Part shown: piece by piece, positions 17,762 through 25,068 of the stretch
How the letters are laid out: the number at the start of each line of letters is the position of its first letter
Numbering within the stretch: position 1 is the first letter of the stretch
Translations under genes and position numbers: made by a program
The notes under the pieces: model-generated
The model's database searches: none
What the model was told of the DNA's origin: nothing
What the model saw: only the letters and a program-made list of their open reading frames with translations
From: Chloroflexota bacterium
GTDB taxonomy: Bacteria > Chloroflexota > Anaerolineae > Promineifilales > Promineifilaceae
Length of the DNA stretch: 32,984 bases
NCBI GenBank assembly: GCA_024638855.1
Contig: JAHEJP010000011.1
Coordinates: 1-32,984 of the forward strand
Direction: 5' to 3'

Positions 17762-18635
17762 CTTGGTATTTAACATTCATAATAGCTTGACGCAGGGCAT
17801 CCTGGGTAAGTATGTTGACCAGATGGCACCGGTAGGCTACGGAAGCTCGAACATCATCGACCGGTTTGGCTTCTCTGGCGGCTGCTTGCCCAGCTTCGGC
17901 AAACAAGCTGTCGGCCGGTATTTGACCGGTTAATAAATCTTCGGCTGCCCAGGCACGGATAGGTGTCGGAGCCACCGCGCCCAAAGCAATACGCGCATGC
18001 CGGATGGATTTGTCATCCTTGAGAGTGACCGCTGCCGCGACGCCGACAACGGAGATATCCATCACCGCACGCGGGATGTGGCGCACATAGGCTGAGCCCG
18101 TCCCTATAGCCGGCGCTGGGACGACAAGTTCTTTCAATAACTCATCCGCTTGAAGCAACGTACTGCCGGGACCAGTGAAGAAATCGTTCAGGGGGATGAT
18201 GCGCTCGCCTCTGAGGCTTACCAGAACGGCCTGGGCTCCAAAAGCCAACAAGGGCGGCGCCGTATCTGCCGAAGGGGAGGCATTACACAGGTTGCCGCCC
18301 ACAGTGGCCATATTACGGGTTTGGACCGAGCCGATGAGTCCGGCGGCCGTAGCTAAGGCCGCATAACGCTGACGAATCCAGGGATCGGCGGCGATGCGCT
18401 TCATGGTCACGGCCGCGCCGATCACTAATCCATGGGGCGGTTCATCACCATGCGAGATATGGTTCAGATCCGAAAGTCGCTTGAGGCTAAGCAGTGCTGT
18501 TTCGGAGCGGTGTCCCTCTTTTATCTGGACAAGGACATTGGTGCCACCTGCCAAGGGTGCGGCCTCTGGGCGCTGGGCCAGCATTTCCAGCGCTTCACCC
18601 AGATTGTTAGGTGCTAAGTAATCGAATCGTTTCAA
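17751..18635 (-). CDS. Molybdenum hydroxylase FAD-binding medium subunit
   Basis: This 294-residue protein has the two FAD motifs of the family: PLAGGTNVLVQIK (27-39) and ATVGGNLCNASPSADTAPPL (about 110-129), followed by the CO_deh_flav_C domain. It receives electrons from the FeS subunit and hands them to NAD+ or another acceptor. The start is TTG at 18635: there is no in-frame ATG upstream, a GGAG lies 8 nt before it, and the TTG overlaps the stop of the upstream Gfo/Idh gene (TTGA). The 3' end overlaps the FeS-subunit gene by 11 nt. Confidence 0.92.
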   Translation of the reverse strand: MKRFDYLAPNNLGEALEMLAQRPEAAPLAGGTNVLVQIKEGHRSETALLSLKRLSDLNHISHGDEPPHGLVIGAAVTMKRIAADPWIRQRYAALATAAGLIGSVQTRNMATVGGNLCNASPSADTAPPLLAFGAQAVLVSLRGERIIPLNDFFTGPGSTLLQADELLKELVVPAPAIGTGSAYVRHIPRAVMDISVVGVAAAVTLKDDKSIRHARIALGAVAPTPIRAWAAEDLLTGQIPADSLFAEAGQAAAREAKPVDDVRASVAYRCHLVNILTQDALRQAIMNVKYQDER

Positions 18636-19642
18636 GAGTTATTCTCCAGAGGTAAATCATTGCCCAATGGACTATGGATCATCTTTCCCGTCTTTGCCGC
18701 TTTTTGGACGGCCAAAGTAATTTCCAATGCTCGCCGGCCGTCATCGCCGCTGATTGAGAAGGGTTGGCCCTGCTGCAAGCGGCGGACAATATCCCGGCTC
18801 TCCCTGACAAAAACATCAAACCAGTCATAATCATCACCGAGGTCTTCGGCTAATTCGCGGCCGTCGGCCAGCCTTCCCACCAGTCGCTTTTGTTCAATAA
18901 TACGCAGATTGCCTTGGCTGCCGATGAGACCTCTCTCGGTCCAGGCCGATGGGACCGACCAACTCAGGCCGATGTTCCCGCTGCCGCCATTCCTGAATTG
19001 CAGCAAAGCCCATAGGTTATCCTCGATGTTTAGCTCAGGATTGGTATGGGCTTCTTGAGCTGAAACCCCGGCGACGTCGCCGCCCAACCAGCTAAGCCAA
19101 TCTAAATCATGCATGGCATATTGCAATGTCAGCCCACCTCCAACTCGCAGGTCGTTTAGCCAGGAATTGGGGGATACAGGCAGATGGATCAGGCGATGGG
19201 ACCAGGCAGCCACAAAATCCCCCAACTCGCCACTCTGCAACAACTCCTTAGCCAGAGCCGCCAAGGGATGGTAGCGGTGAGACAGCCCGGTCATCAAAGG
19301 CAGGCCGGCCCGCTTGCAAGCGGCAATAGCCTGGTCAGCCTCATCCAAGGTAACTGTCAATGGCTTCTCGCAGACAATGGGTATCCTAGCTGCGGCGGCC
19401 GCTATTATCTGCCGGGCATGCCCTTCTGGTGGCGTTAAGATGTAAAGGACATCCAGGCCTGGAGATCGTAGCAATGCTTCCAGGTCAGAAAAGACGACTG
19501 CGCCGTGTTTGCCGGCCAGGAGCCTGGCTCGTTCGGGGTCTACGTCAGCTATGGCCGCCAGCCTGGCATCATTTATTGTCTTGATTGCGGCCGCATGCAC
19601 AGCAGCGATATCCCCTGCACCAAGAAACCCGATATTGATCAT
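18632..19642 (-). CDS. Gfo/Idh/MocA-family oxidoreductase (2)
   Basis: This 336-residue protein has a Rossmann start (INIGFLGAGDIA, residues 2-13), ADVDPE after the second strand, CEKPLTV with the cofactor/catalytic Lys93, and a GGGLTLQYAMHDLDWL segment holding the conserved active-site His and Asp. The family oxidises or epimerises sugars and polyols with NAD(P). The ATG at 19642 lies 7 nt after the LLM gene stop; a TTG 6 codons upstream is inside that gene. It overlaps the FAD subunit gene by 4 nt, linking sugar dehydrogenase and molybdenum enzyme. The sugar substrate is not known; length is too short for GH109-type glycosidases, which are usually longer and exported. Confidence 0.9.
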   Translation of the reverse strand: MINIGFLGAGDIAAVHAAAIKTINDARLAAIADVDPERARLLAGKHGAVVFSDLEALLRSPGLDVLYILTPPEGHARQIIAAAAARIPIVCEKPLTVTLDEADQAIAACKRAGLPLMTGLSHRYHPLAALAKELLQSGELGDFVAAWSHRLIHLPVSPNSWLNDLRVGGGLTLQYAMHDLDWLSWLGGDVAGVSAQEAHTNPELNIEDNLWALLQFRNGGSGNIGLSWSVPSAWTERGLIGSQGNLRIIEQKRLVGRLADGRELAEDLGDDYDWFDVFVRESRDIVRRLQQGQPFSISGDDGRRALEITLAVQKAAKTGKMIHSPLGNDLPLENNS

Positions 19643-19649
19643 AAGTTTA

Positions 19650-20642
19650 TCATTCAGCAAAAGCCGGGATCACTTCTTTGCCAATGAGCCTTATAGACTC
19701 GGTTACCATTTCTGGCAGCATTCCCGGAAAATGCAAGCGGCAGATCAAGTGATCCATGCCGAAATGGTCTTCAAAGTAGTTGATTTGCTCGATCACTTGA
19801 TCGGGGTCGCCGATAATGAATCGATCACGACGTAGTTCGGCTAGCCGATCAGTCGCCGTCGCGTCGGACGTGCCGATGAGCGGGTGATCCCAGCTGCTGT
19901 ATTCATCACGGTAAGCGGGCATAAGGAAGCGTTCGGCCAGTTCCTCGGCCTGGGCTTGTTTTCCGGCGATGATTACGTCGCGAGTTAAGGGACGTTCCCG
20001 TTCGTTTGGCCGGATCCCCAACTCTGCTAAATGGCCATGGTATTGTTCCTGAGCCCCTTTCAGCTTGGCCAGGTTTGCCGTAGGACCGGGAACCCAGGCA
20101 TCGCCTAAAACGGCCGCCCGTTTGAGGGCCAGTTTTCCCCAGCCGCCCAGCCAGATCGGCGGGCGGGGTCGCTGGACTGGACGCGGTTCCAAGCTGAATT
20201 CTTTCAACGGGTAACGCTGGCTCTCAAAGGTCACTTTTTCCCCGGACCATAACTGCTGGATCAGCTTGATCATCTCCACAAATTGAGCGCCGCGCCCATC
20301 CAGCGGAGTTTGAAAGGCGTCGAACTCTTGCGGACGGTAGCCGATGGCTACGCCGAGAATGACACGGCCGTTGGACATCACGTCAAGTTGGGCCACATCC
20401 TCGGCGACGCGCACGGGATGGTAGAGGGGTAAAATGGCGATATCGGTGCCTAAGGTCAAATGTTCAGTCCTGGTCGCATAGCCTGCCAGGTAGATGAACG
20501 GCGAGGGGTGGTAGTGTCCGCTGGTGCCATGATGTTCCTCTAACCAGACGGAGTCAAAACCAAGCATCTCGGCCAACTCCACCTGGCGCAGTGATTCAGC
20601 GAAATAACGGGAGTCTTCGACGGGGATCAGGCCAAATCTCAT
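19650..20642 (-). CDS. Luciferase-like (LLM) flavin-dependent oxidoreductase
   Basis: This 330-residue protein is of the bacterial luciferase-like superfamily. It begins MRFGLIPVEDSR, has the EEHHG signature (35-39), LGTDIAILPLYHP in the barrel, GRVILGVAIGY before residue 105 and PPIWLGGWG near 160. Members use FMNH2 or F420 to oxygenate or reduce small molecules. No flavin reductase or F420-related gene is present in the window, so the cofactor cannot be decided. It is 7 nt downstream of Gfo/Idh 1 and 7 nt upstream of Gfo/Idh 2, so it is clearly part of the operon. A monooxygenase step in breakdown of a modified sugar (alkyl, sulfo or amino) is a possible role; this is inference. Confidence 0.88.
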   Translation of the reverse strand: MRFGLIPVEDSRYFAESLRQVELAEMLGFDSVWLEEHHGTSGHYHPSPFIYLAGYATRTEHLTLGTDIAILPLYHPVRVAEDVAQLDVMSNGRVILGVAIGYRPQEFDAFQTPLDGRGAQFVEMIKLIQQLWSGEKVTFESQRYPLKEFSLEPRPVQRPRPPIWLGGWGKLALKRAAVLGDAWVPGPTANLAKLKGAQEQYHGHLAELGIRPNERERPLTRDVIIAGKQAQAEELAERFLMPAYRDEYSSWDHPLIGTSDATATDRLAELRRDRFIIGDPDQVIEQINYFEDHFGMDHLICRLHFPGMLPEMVTESIRLIGKEVIPAFAE

Positions 20643-20649
20643 GCTGTTT

Positions 20650-21645
20650 TCATCCTAATAGTTCAGCGATATCGACAGGCCGCCTTCGTTGATTTGAAAG
20701 AACGGCGGCCTCGATCACGGCGACGGCAGCTAAGCCTTCTTGACCACTTACTTCAGGGGGTTCGCCGGTAGCGATGCAACGGGCGAATTCATCGATTTCT
20801 TCCTGAATCGTATCGACCTCTTCGATGGGGATTTGTTCGCGGCCGCGCTCACTTTCGAGGACCATGCCTAGCGCCCGATCCCAGCGGATGTTGGCGTGGG
20901 TGCCCAGGATAAAGACGTAGCGGATGTCGGGCACGGCATAATGAGCACCGATATAGCCTAGCGTCCCATTCTCAAATTCCAAGAGGGTGGTAGTGACATC
21001 ATCGATTTCGGCAGTAATAGCCAGCCGTCGCTGCCAAGCGGAAACGCGCGCGACCGGGCCCATCAAATATTGCAACGTATCGGCATGATGCACGCCCAAC
21101 TGGCTCATTGGCCCGCCGGGGCAATTTGCTCTTGACCAACGCCAGTCATCGGGCTGGATAGTCAGGCCGCCGGCGTGTGAGTTATTGGCTTCGGCAACCA
21201 ATGGCTGGCCTATATCGCCTGCGTCCAGGTAACGTTTCATCGTCCGAATGCGGTTCCGGCGACGGGCGTTGTGGCCGACCATTAGGCTGACGCCTACTTT
21301 ATCACAGGCTTCGACGATCTGTAGGGCTTCGGCAACCGATGGAGCCAATGGTTTTTCTACGAAAACGTGTTTGCCGCTAGAGGCCGCCTGGCGGGCTTGC
21401 TGCCAATGCAGTTGGTTTGGCGTCGACAGGACAACCCCATCTATCGTCGGATCATTCCAGATCTGGTCCTCGCTGACGGCCGCGCGAGCGCCAAATTCAC
21501 GTTCACAGGCTAATCGTTCTGCTTCGATGGGCGAATAACAGGCAACAAATTCCACCAACGAAGAGTTGTGCATTGCCCGCGCCCGTTCGTGTCCAAAGCC
21601 ACCTGGCCCAAACAAGGCCAGGCCGACCGGTTTCTGATCACTCAT
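20650..21645 (-). CDS. Gfo/Idh/MocA-family oxidoreductase (1)
   Basis: This 331-residue dehydrogenase has an N-terminal Rossmann fold with GPGGFG (13-18), EKP (97-99) after FV, VGHNARR near 125 and a GGPMSQLGVHHAD segment with the expected catalytic His. It shares only the fold motifs with the second Gfo/Idh gene of the operon, so the two are not a recent duplication. A GGAG ribosome site lies about 7 nt before the ATG, 16 nt after the permease gene. It is probably an NAD(P)-linked sugar or sugar-acid dehydrogenase acting on the imported sugar (inference from position directly after the transporter genes). Confidence 0.9.
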   Translation of the reverse strand: MSDQKPVGLALFGPGGFGHERARAMHNSSLVEFVACYSPIEAERLACEREFGARAAVSEDQIWNDPTIDGVVLSTPNQLHWQQARQAASSGKHVFVEKPLAPSVAEALQIVEACDKVGVSLMVGHNARRRNRIRTMKRYLDAGDIGQPLVAEANNSHAGGLTIQPDDWRWSRANCPGGPMSQLGVHHADTLQYLMGPVARVSAWQRRLAITAEIDDVTTTLLEFENGTLGYIGAHYAVPDIRYVFILGTHANIRWDRALGMVLESERGREQIPIEEVDTIQEEIDEFARCIATGEPPEVSGQEGLAAVAVIEAAVLSNQRRRPVDIAELLG

Positions 21646-21661
21646 AGTTGCTCCAGTACGC

Positions 21662-22576
21662 TTAGCGTTTGAGGCCCGTCATGGCGATGCCTTGAATGAA
21701 ATACTTTTGGGCGAAGAAGAATATGACCAAGATGGGCAGGATGCTTACAACGGCGCCAGCCATCATCAAAGTCCACTTGCCTCCATATTGGTTTTGGAAG
21801 AAGCTCAATCCGATAGTCAGTGTTAGCTGGTCTAGTTCAGTGACATAGATCAAGGGATTCAGCAGATCATTCCAGGACCACATGAAGGTAAAAATCGCTA
21901 GGGCAGCCATTGCCGGACCTGACAACGGTATGTAGATGTGACGAAAAATTTGCCAGATGCTGGCCCCATCAATGCGGGCCGATTCTGCGAGATCAATCGG
22001 AATGGTCAAATAGAACTGGCGTAACAAAAATGTGCCAAAGGCGCCACCCCAAAAAGCAGGCACCCAAAGCGGTAGGTGCGTGCCTACCCAACCTATCTTG
22101 GAAAACAGGATGAAGGTTGGAATGAGGGTGACCTGGTAAGGTATCATTAGCGTGGCGATTAGCAGCAAAAATAGGATCTCGCGGCCGCGGAATTTCAGGA
22201 TGCTGAAGGCAAAGGCAGCCATGGAGCAAGTCAACAACTGGCCGATGGTCGTCAGGCCGGCAATCTTGACGCTATTGATAAAAAATTTGCCAAAGGGTAG
22301 TGCCTTCCACATGTCCGGATAATTTTCCCAGACAATTGGATCCGGGATCCATTCGGGTGGGTAGACAAATGTTTGTCCCGGCGCTTTAAAGGAGGTGGAA
22401 AGCATCCACAGGAACGGCACAACCATTACGATAGCCCCACAGATTAAAATAATGTGGCTAAGGGTGTGGGTCACTCGCTGCTGAAGACGCTGACTCTGCC
22501 AGGTATTGACACGGAAAGAGGTTAGGGATTGTTTCCGACTGGAAGGAGTCGCCTCAGTCGCATTGGTACTAGACAT
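21662..22576 (-). CDS. ABC sugar transporter permease (MalG/UgpE type)
   Basis: This 304-residue inner-membrane protein has about six hydrophobic segments after a 40-residue polar N-terminus, with the cytoplasmic EAA loop reading ESARIDGASIWQIFRHIYIP. It pairs with the preceding permease and the binding protein in a CUT1-family importer. Its start overlaps the end of the preceding permease gene by 8 nt. No ATP-binding subunit is encoded in the window, so a shared MsmK/UgpC-type ATPase elsewhere is expected. Confidence 0.94.
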   Translation of the reverse strand: MSSTNATEATPSSRKQSLTSFRVNTWQSQRLQQRVTHTLSHIILICGAIVMVVPFLWMLSTSFKAPGQTFVYPPEWIPDPIVWENYPDMWKALPFGKFFINSVKIAGLTTIGQLLTCSMAAFAFSILKFRGREILFLLLIATLMIPYQVTLIPTFILFSKIGWVGTHLPLWVPAFWGGAFGTFLLRQFYLTIPIDLAESARIDGASIWQIFRHIYIPLSGPAMAALAIFTFMWSWNDLLNPLIYVTELDQLTLTIGLSFFQNQYGGKWTLMMAGAVVSILPILVIFFFAQKYFIQGIAMTGLKR

Positions 22577-23465
22577 CGTACACCACCCATCTCTCTTGGA
22601 GCCGCCAGTAGACCAGAGTCAGAACCATGATGACCAGGAATAAGACGATGGCCTGGGAACTGGCATAACCCATCTTAAAATTCCGAAAACCATTGCGGTA
22701 GATGTAATAAACGATAGTTGTCGTCGAGTTGACCGGGCCGCCACGAGTCATGATGTATATCGATTCAAAGGTCTGGAAGGCATCGATCATGGTGATGATG
22801 AAATAAAAGAACAGACTAGGTGTGATGAGCGGCACAGTGATGCGGAATAACTTTTGAGTTCCGTTTGCCCCGTCGACATTGGCGGCTTCATAGTAGGATT
22901 CTGGGATGGATTGCAGGCCGGCGAGGAATATCACGATACCGGCGCCCAGATTTCCCCAAATGGCCATGATGATCACAGCCGGCATGGCCCAGGTCGTACT
23001 CGACAACCAACCCACAGGATCCACGCCTACCTGCCGTAGAATAAAATTTAACATGCCGAAATCTTTGGCATAGATCCAAGACCAGACCAGGGCAACGGCT
23101 ACCGTCGACGAGACGACAGGTAAAAAATAGGCGGTCCGGTACCAGGTTACAGCCCGCAATTTCTGATTCAGCAAAAAGGCGAAAAAAAGGGCCAGGACGG
23201 TGGATACAGGCACCATGATGCCCACGTAATACAAGGTGTTGACCAGAGCTTTGCTGAATGTTGGGTCGGCAACTAACTTCTTGTAGTTGTCTAATCCGGC
23301 AAAAACAGGCCGGGTGATGACGTCCCAATCGGTGAAACTAATACCGATAGCTGCCAATACCGGACCGAGGGTACCAAGTAGCAAGCCAATCAACGTTGGA
23401 GCCAGGAAAACCCAAACCCAAATGAGTTCGCCCCGCATCGGTCGTAATCCACTTTTCTGCATCAT
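22569..23465 (-). CDS. ABC sugar transporter permease (MalF/UgpA type)
   Basis: This 298-residue membrane protein has six hydrophobic segments and an EAA loop reading EAANVDGANGTQKLFRITVP. It is the first permease of the CUT1 importer. A GGAG ribosome site lies just before the ATG pair at 23465/23462. It follows the binding-protein gene after 124 nt, which hold a strong stem-loop (23485-23528); lower expression than the binding protein is therefore likely. Confidence 0.94.
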   Translation of the reverse strand: MMQKSGLRPMRGELIWVWVFLAPTLIGLLLGTLGPVLAAIGISFTDWDVITRPVFAGLDNYKKLVADPTFSKALVNTLYYVGIMVPVSTVLALFFAFLLNQKLRAVTWYRTAYFLPVVSSTVAVALVWSWIYAKDFGMLNFILRQVGVDPVGWLSSTTWAMPAVIIMAIWGNLGAGIVIFLAGLQSIPESYYEAANVDGANGTQKLFRITVPLITPSLFFYFIITMIDAFQTFESIYIMTRGGPVNSTTTIVYYIYRNGFRNFKMGYASSQAIVLFLVIMVLTLVYWRLQERWVVYDV

Positions 23466-23484
23466 GAGCTCCAGGCTTTCAGGA

Positions 23485-23528
23485 ATTCTGGGGCCCGGGC
23501 GAGTTCAACCCGCCACAGGCCCCAGAAT
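23485..23528 (-). terminator. Intercistronic stem-loop after the binding-protein gene
   Basis: Positions 23485-23495 (ATTCTGGGGCC) pair perfectly with 23518-23528 (GGCCCCAGAAT), giving an 11-bp stem; an inner CGGG/CCCG pairing adds 4 bp. On the transcribed strand no T-tract follows, so this is more likely an mRNA-stabilising or processing hairpin, or a partial attenuator, than a true terminator. Such hairpins downstream of binding-protein genes commonly raise their expression over the permeases. Confidence 0.6.
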
Positions 23529-23589
23529 CTAACGAACGTTTAACCGCTGGGTCGGGAAACCGGTGATTCAGTCACCCAAGTCGAGCAGT

Positions 23590-24942
23590 TTACTGAGATG
23601 CTTCCTGCAATATCACATCTGCTTGCGGAACCAGATCGTCCAACGTCTCTTGCAAGCCAGCTTCACCTATCCAAACGGAGAACATGCCGTCACCAATCAA
23701 GGTGCCCCATTCATCGTAACCACGGAAACAGGGTTTCACACGAGAGTAATCCATGGTGTCCAGGAACAGTTGGTGATTGATATCGGCCGTTGGTTGATTC
23801 AGATAAGCATCGCTATTGGCGATGGCCGGCAAGGAAGGAACGCCTAGGCCGAGGGCGGTTATCTTGGTCTGACCGGGCTCGCCAACCAAGTGCTTCAAGA
23901 ATGCCCAGGCTTCTTCCGGATGCTCGGAGTCTTTGGAGATGACGAAGCCAACGCTGTTGACCATCGATTTCTTGTTGACCCCTTGAGGAAGCGGTACGAC
24001 ATCCCAATTGAAGTCGACATTGCCATAGTAAGGCACAACCCAGTGACCGGCCGGGGTCATGGCAGCATTACCGGATTCGAAGGGATCGCCAAATTGTTCG
24101 GCTACGCTTGGATCGGGCATCATGCCAGATTCGAAGATCATGTCGTAAATGGTCTGCCAGGCGTCCATCGCGCCATCATCAGCCAGTAAAGTTTGGGTGA
24201 AGTCCTCGTTGAGGATTTCGCCGCCAAACTGCCAGATCATGGCACCCCAAAGCAATTCCATGTCCCAGATATCGGCCCAAAGACCATATTGATCGATGGT
24301 GCCGTCGCCGTCGGTGTCCTTAGTTAATTGTTGGCCGATCTCGAGCATATCATCCCAGGTCCAACCATCCTCAGGATAGGAGATGCCTGCTTCGTCGAAC
24401 ATGTCGGTGTTGATGTACATGACGCTGGGCTGAATGTCCCTGGGTAAACCGTAATAACCATCGGCCGTATCGTAGCATACGAGAGATTCAGGATAGTACG
24501 CTGATAGGTCGAAGCCGTCACGGTTAATGAGGTCCTGCAAGTTGAGCAGAACGCCGCGGCTTTGATAGTCGGGATACAGAGGCGCGTCCATGGCAAAGAC
24601 ATCGGGTGGGTTACCGCCGGCCAAGGTGGTCTGCAGTTTATCCCAATACGTATCCCAGTCGGATACGGTCACCGTGACACTGACATTCGGGTTCTCAGCC
24701 TGAAAATCATCAGCGATCTCCTGCAAGATCGCCAACTCCTCCGGATCACCCCAAACGCTGAATGTCAGTTCAACTTCCTCTTCGGCCGGCATTTCTTCTT
24801 CAGCCGGCATTTCTTCTTCGGCTGGTGCTTCTTCGACCGGCGTAGGCGCTTCCGTCGCCGCAGGCTCTTCCCCGCCACCACATGCCGCCAAAACTAAGGC
24901 TGTAACCAGTAACAAACTTAACAAAACAAGGAACTTCCTCAT
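23590..24942 (-). CDS. Sugar ABC transporter substrate-binding lipoprotein (family 1)
   Basis: This 450-residue protein has a lipoprotein signal peptide (MRKFLVLLSLLLVTALVLAAC, given by its positions 1-21) with lipobox LAAC and lipidated Cys21, then an acidic Pro/Glu/Ala linker (22-57) containing a duplicated EMPAEE, and a family-1 solute-binding domain (FSVWGDPEE, GNPPDVFAMD, DGWTWDDMLE). DTDGDGTIDQYG (209-220) resembles a calcium loop common in these proteins. It captures sugars outside the membrane for the two permeases. AAGGAG lies about 11 nt before the ATG. A 126-nt leader separates it from the SIS gene and may hold its own control sites. The ligand cannot be named; MalE/UgpB-type oligosaccharides are likely. 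Confidence 0.95.
   Translation of the reverse strand: MRKFLVLLSLLLVTALVLAACGGGEEPAATEAPTPVEEAPAEEEMPAEEEMPAEEEVELTFSVWGDPEELAILQEIADDFQAENPNVSVTVTVSDWDTYWDKLQTTLAGGNPPDVFAMDAPLYPDYQSRGVLLNLQDLINRDGFDLSAYYPESLVCYDTADGYYGLPRDIQPSVMYINTDMFDEAGISYPEDGWTWDDMLEIGQQLTKDTDGDGTIDQYGLWADIWDMELLWGAMIWQFGGEILNEDFTQTLLADDGAMDAWQTIYDMIFESGMMPDPSVAEQFGDPFESGNAAMTPAGHWVVPYYGNVDFNWDVVPLPQGVNKKSMVNSVGFVISKDSEHPEEAWAFLKHLVGEPGQTKITALGLGVPSLPAIANSDAYLNQPTADINHQLFLDTMDYSRVKPCFRGYDEWGTLIGDGMFSVWIGEAGLQETLDDLVPQADVILQEASQ
24787..24822 (-). repeat. 18-nt tandem repeat in the lipoprotein linker
   Basis: Two copies of an 18-nt unit (GGCATTTCTTCTTCAGCC on the plus strand, second copy differing at one or two bases) encode EMPAEE twice in the linker after the lipid anchor. 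A degenerate third copy (TTCTTCGGCTGG) follows. Such repeats let the tether length change by slippage without breaking the frame. Confidence 0.7.
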
Positions 24943-25068
24943 GACTTCTCTACTCCTTTCTCAGCTGATAGGTTTCCTAAAAATAGTGAAGCAAAAATGG
25001 TACACTCTGTACTTTTATCGGATGATCTTAATATCACCTCCTTCGGTCGATCTTGCATTGAATGCAGT
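24943..25068 (-). promoter_or_regulatory. Leader region of the binding-protein gene with two inverted repeats
   Basis: This 126-nt gap holds two perfect inverted repeats: GTACA-CTC-TGTAC at 25000-25012 and TGCATT-G-AATGCA at 25054-25066. The transcribed strand also carries a perfect ribosome-binding-like sequence GAAGGAGGTGAT (about 25032-25043) without a good start codon at the right distance. No clear promoter hexamers were found. An internal operator or leader control of transporter expression is plausible but unproven. Confidence 0.4.

Noticed and set aside
6464-21645. A sulfoquinovose (sulfoglycolysis or monooxygenase) locus, suggested by LLM oxidoreductase, AKR, LacD/YihT-family aldolase, PfkB kinase and DeoR regulator
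   Set aside because: The aldolase carries the LacD signatures LDPEYG and EKTGY, which YihT lacks; no sulfolactaldehyde reductase, GH31 sulfoquinovosidase or flavin reductase is present. It remains only a weak alternative.
20650-21645. GH109-type glycosidase as identity of a Gfo/Idh protein
   Set aside because: GH109 proteins are longer and usually exported; these are about 330 residues with ordinary oxidoreductase motifs and no signal peptide.
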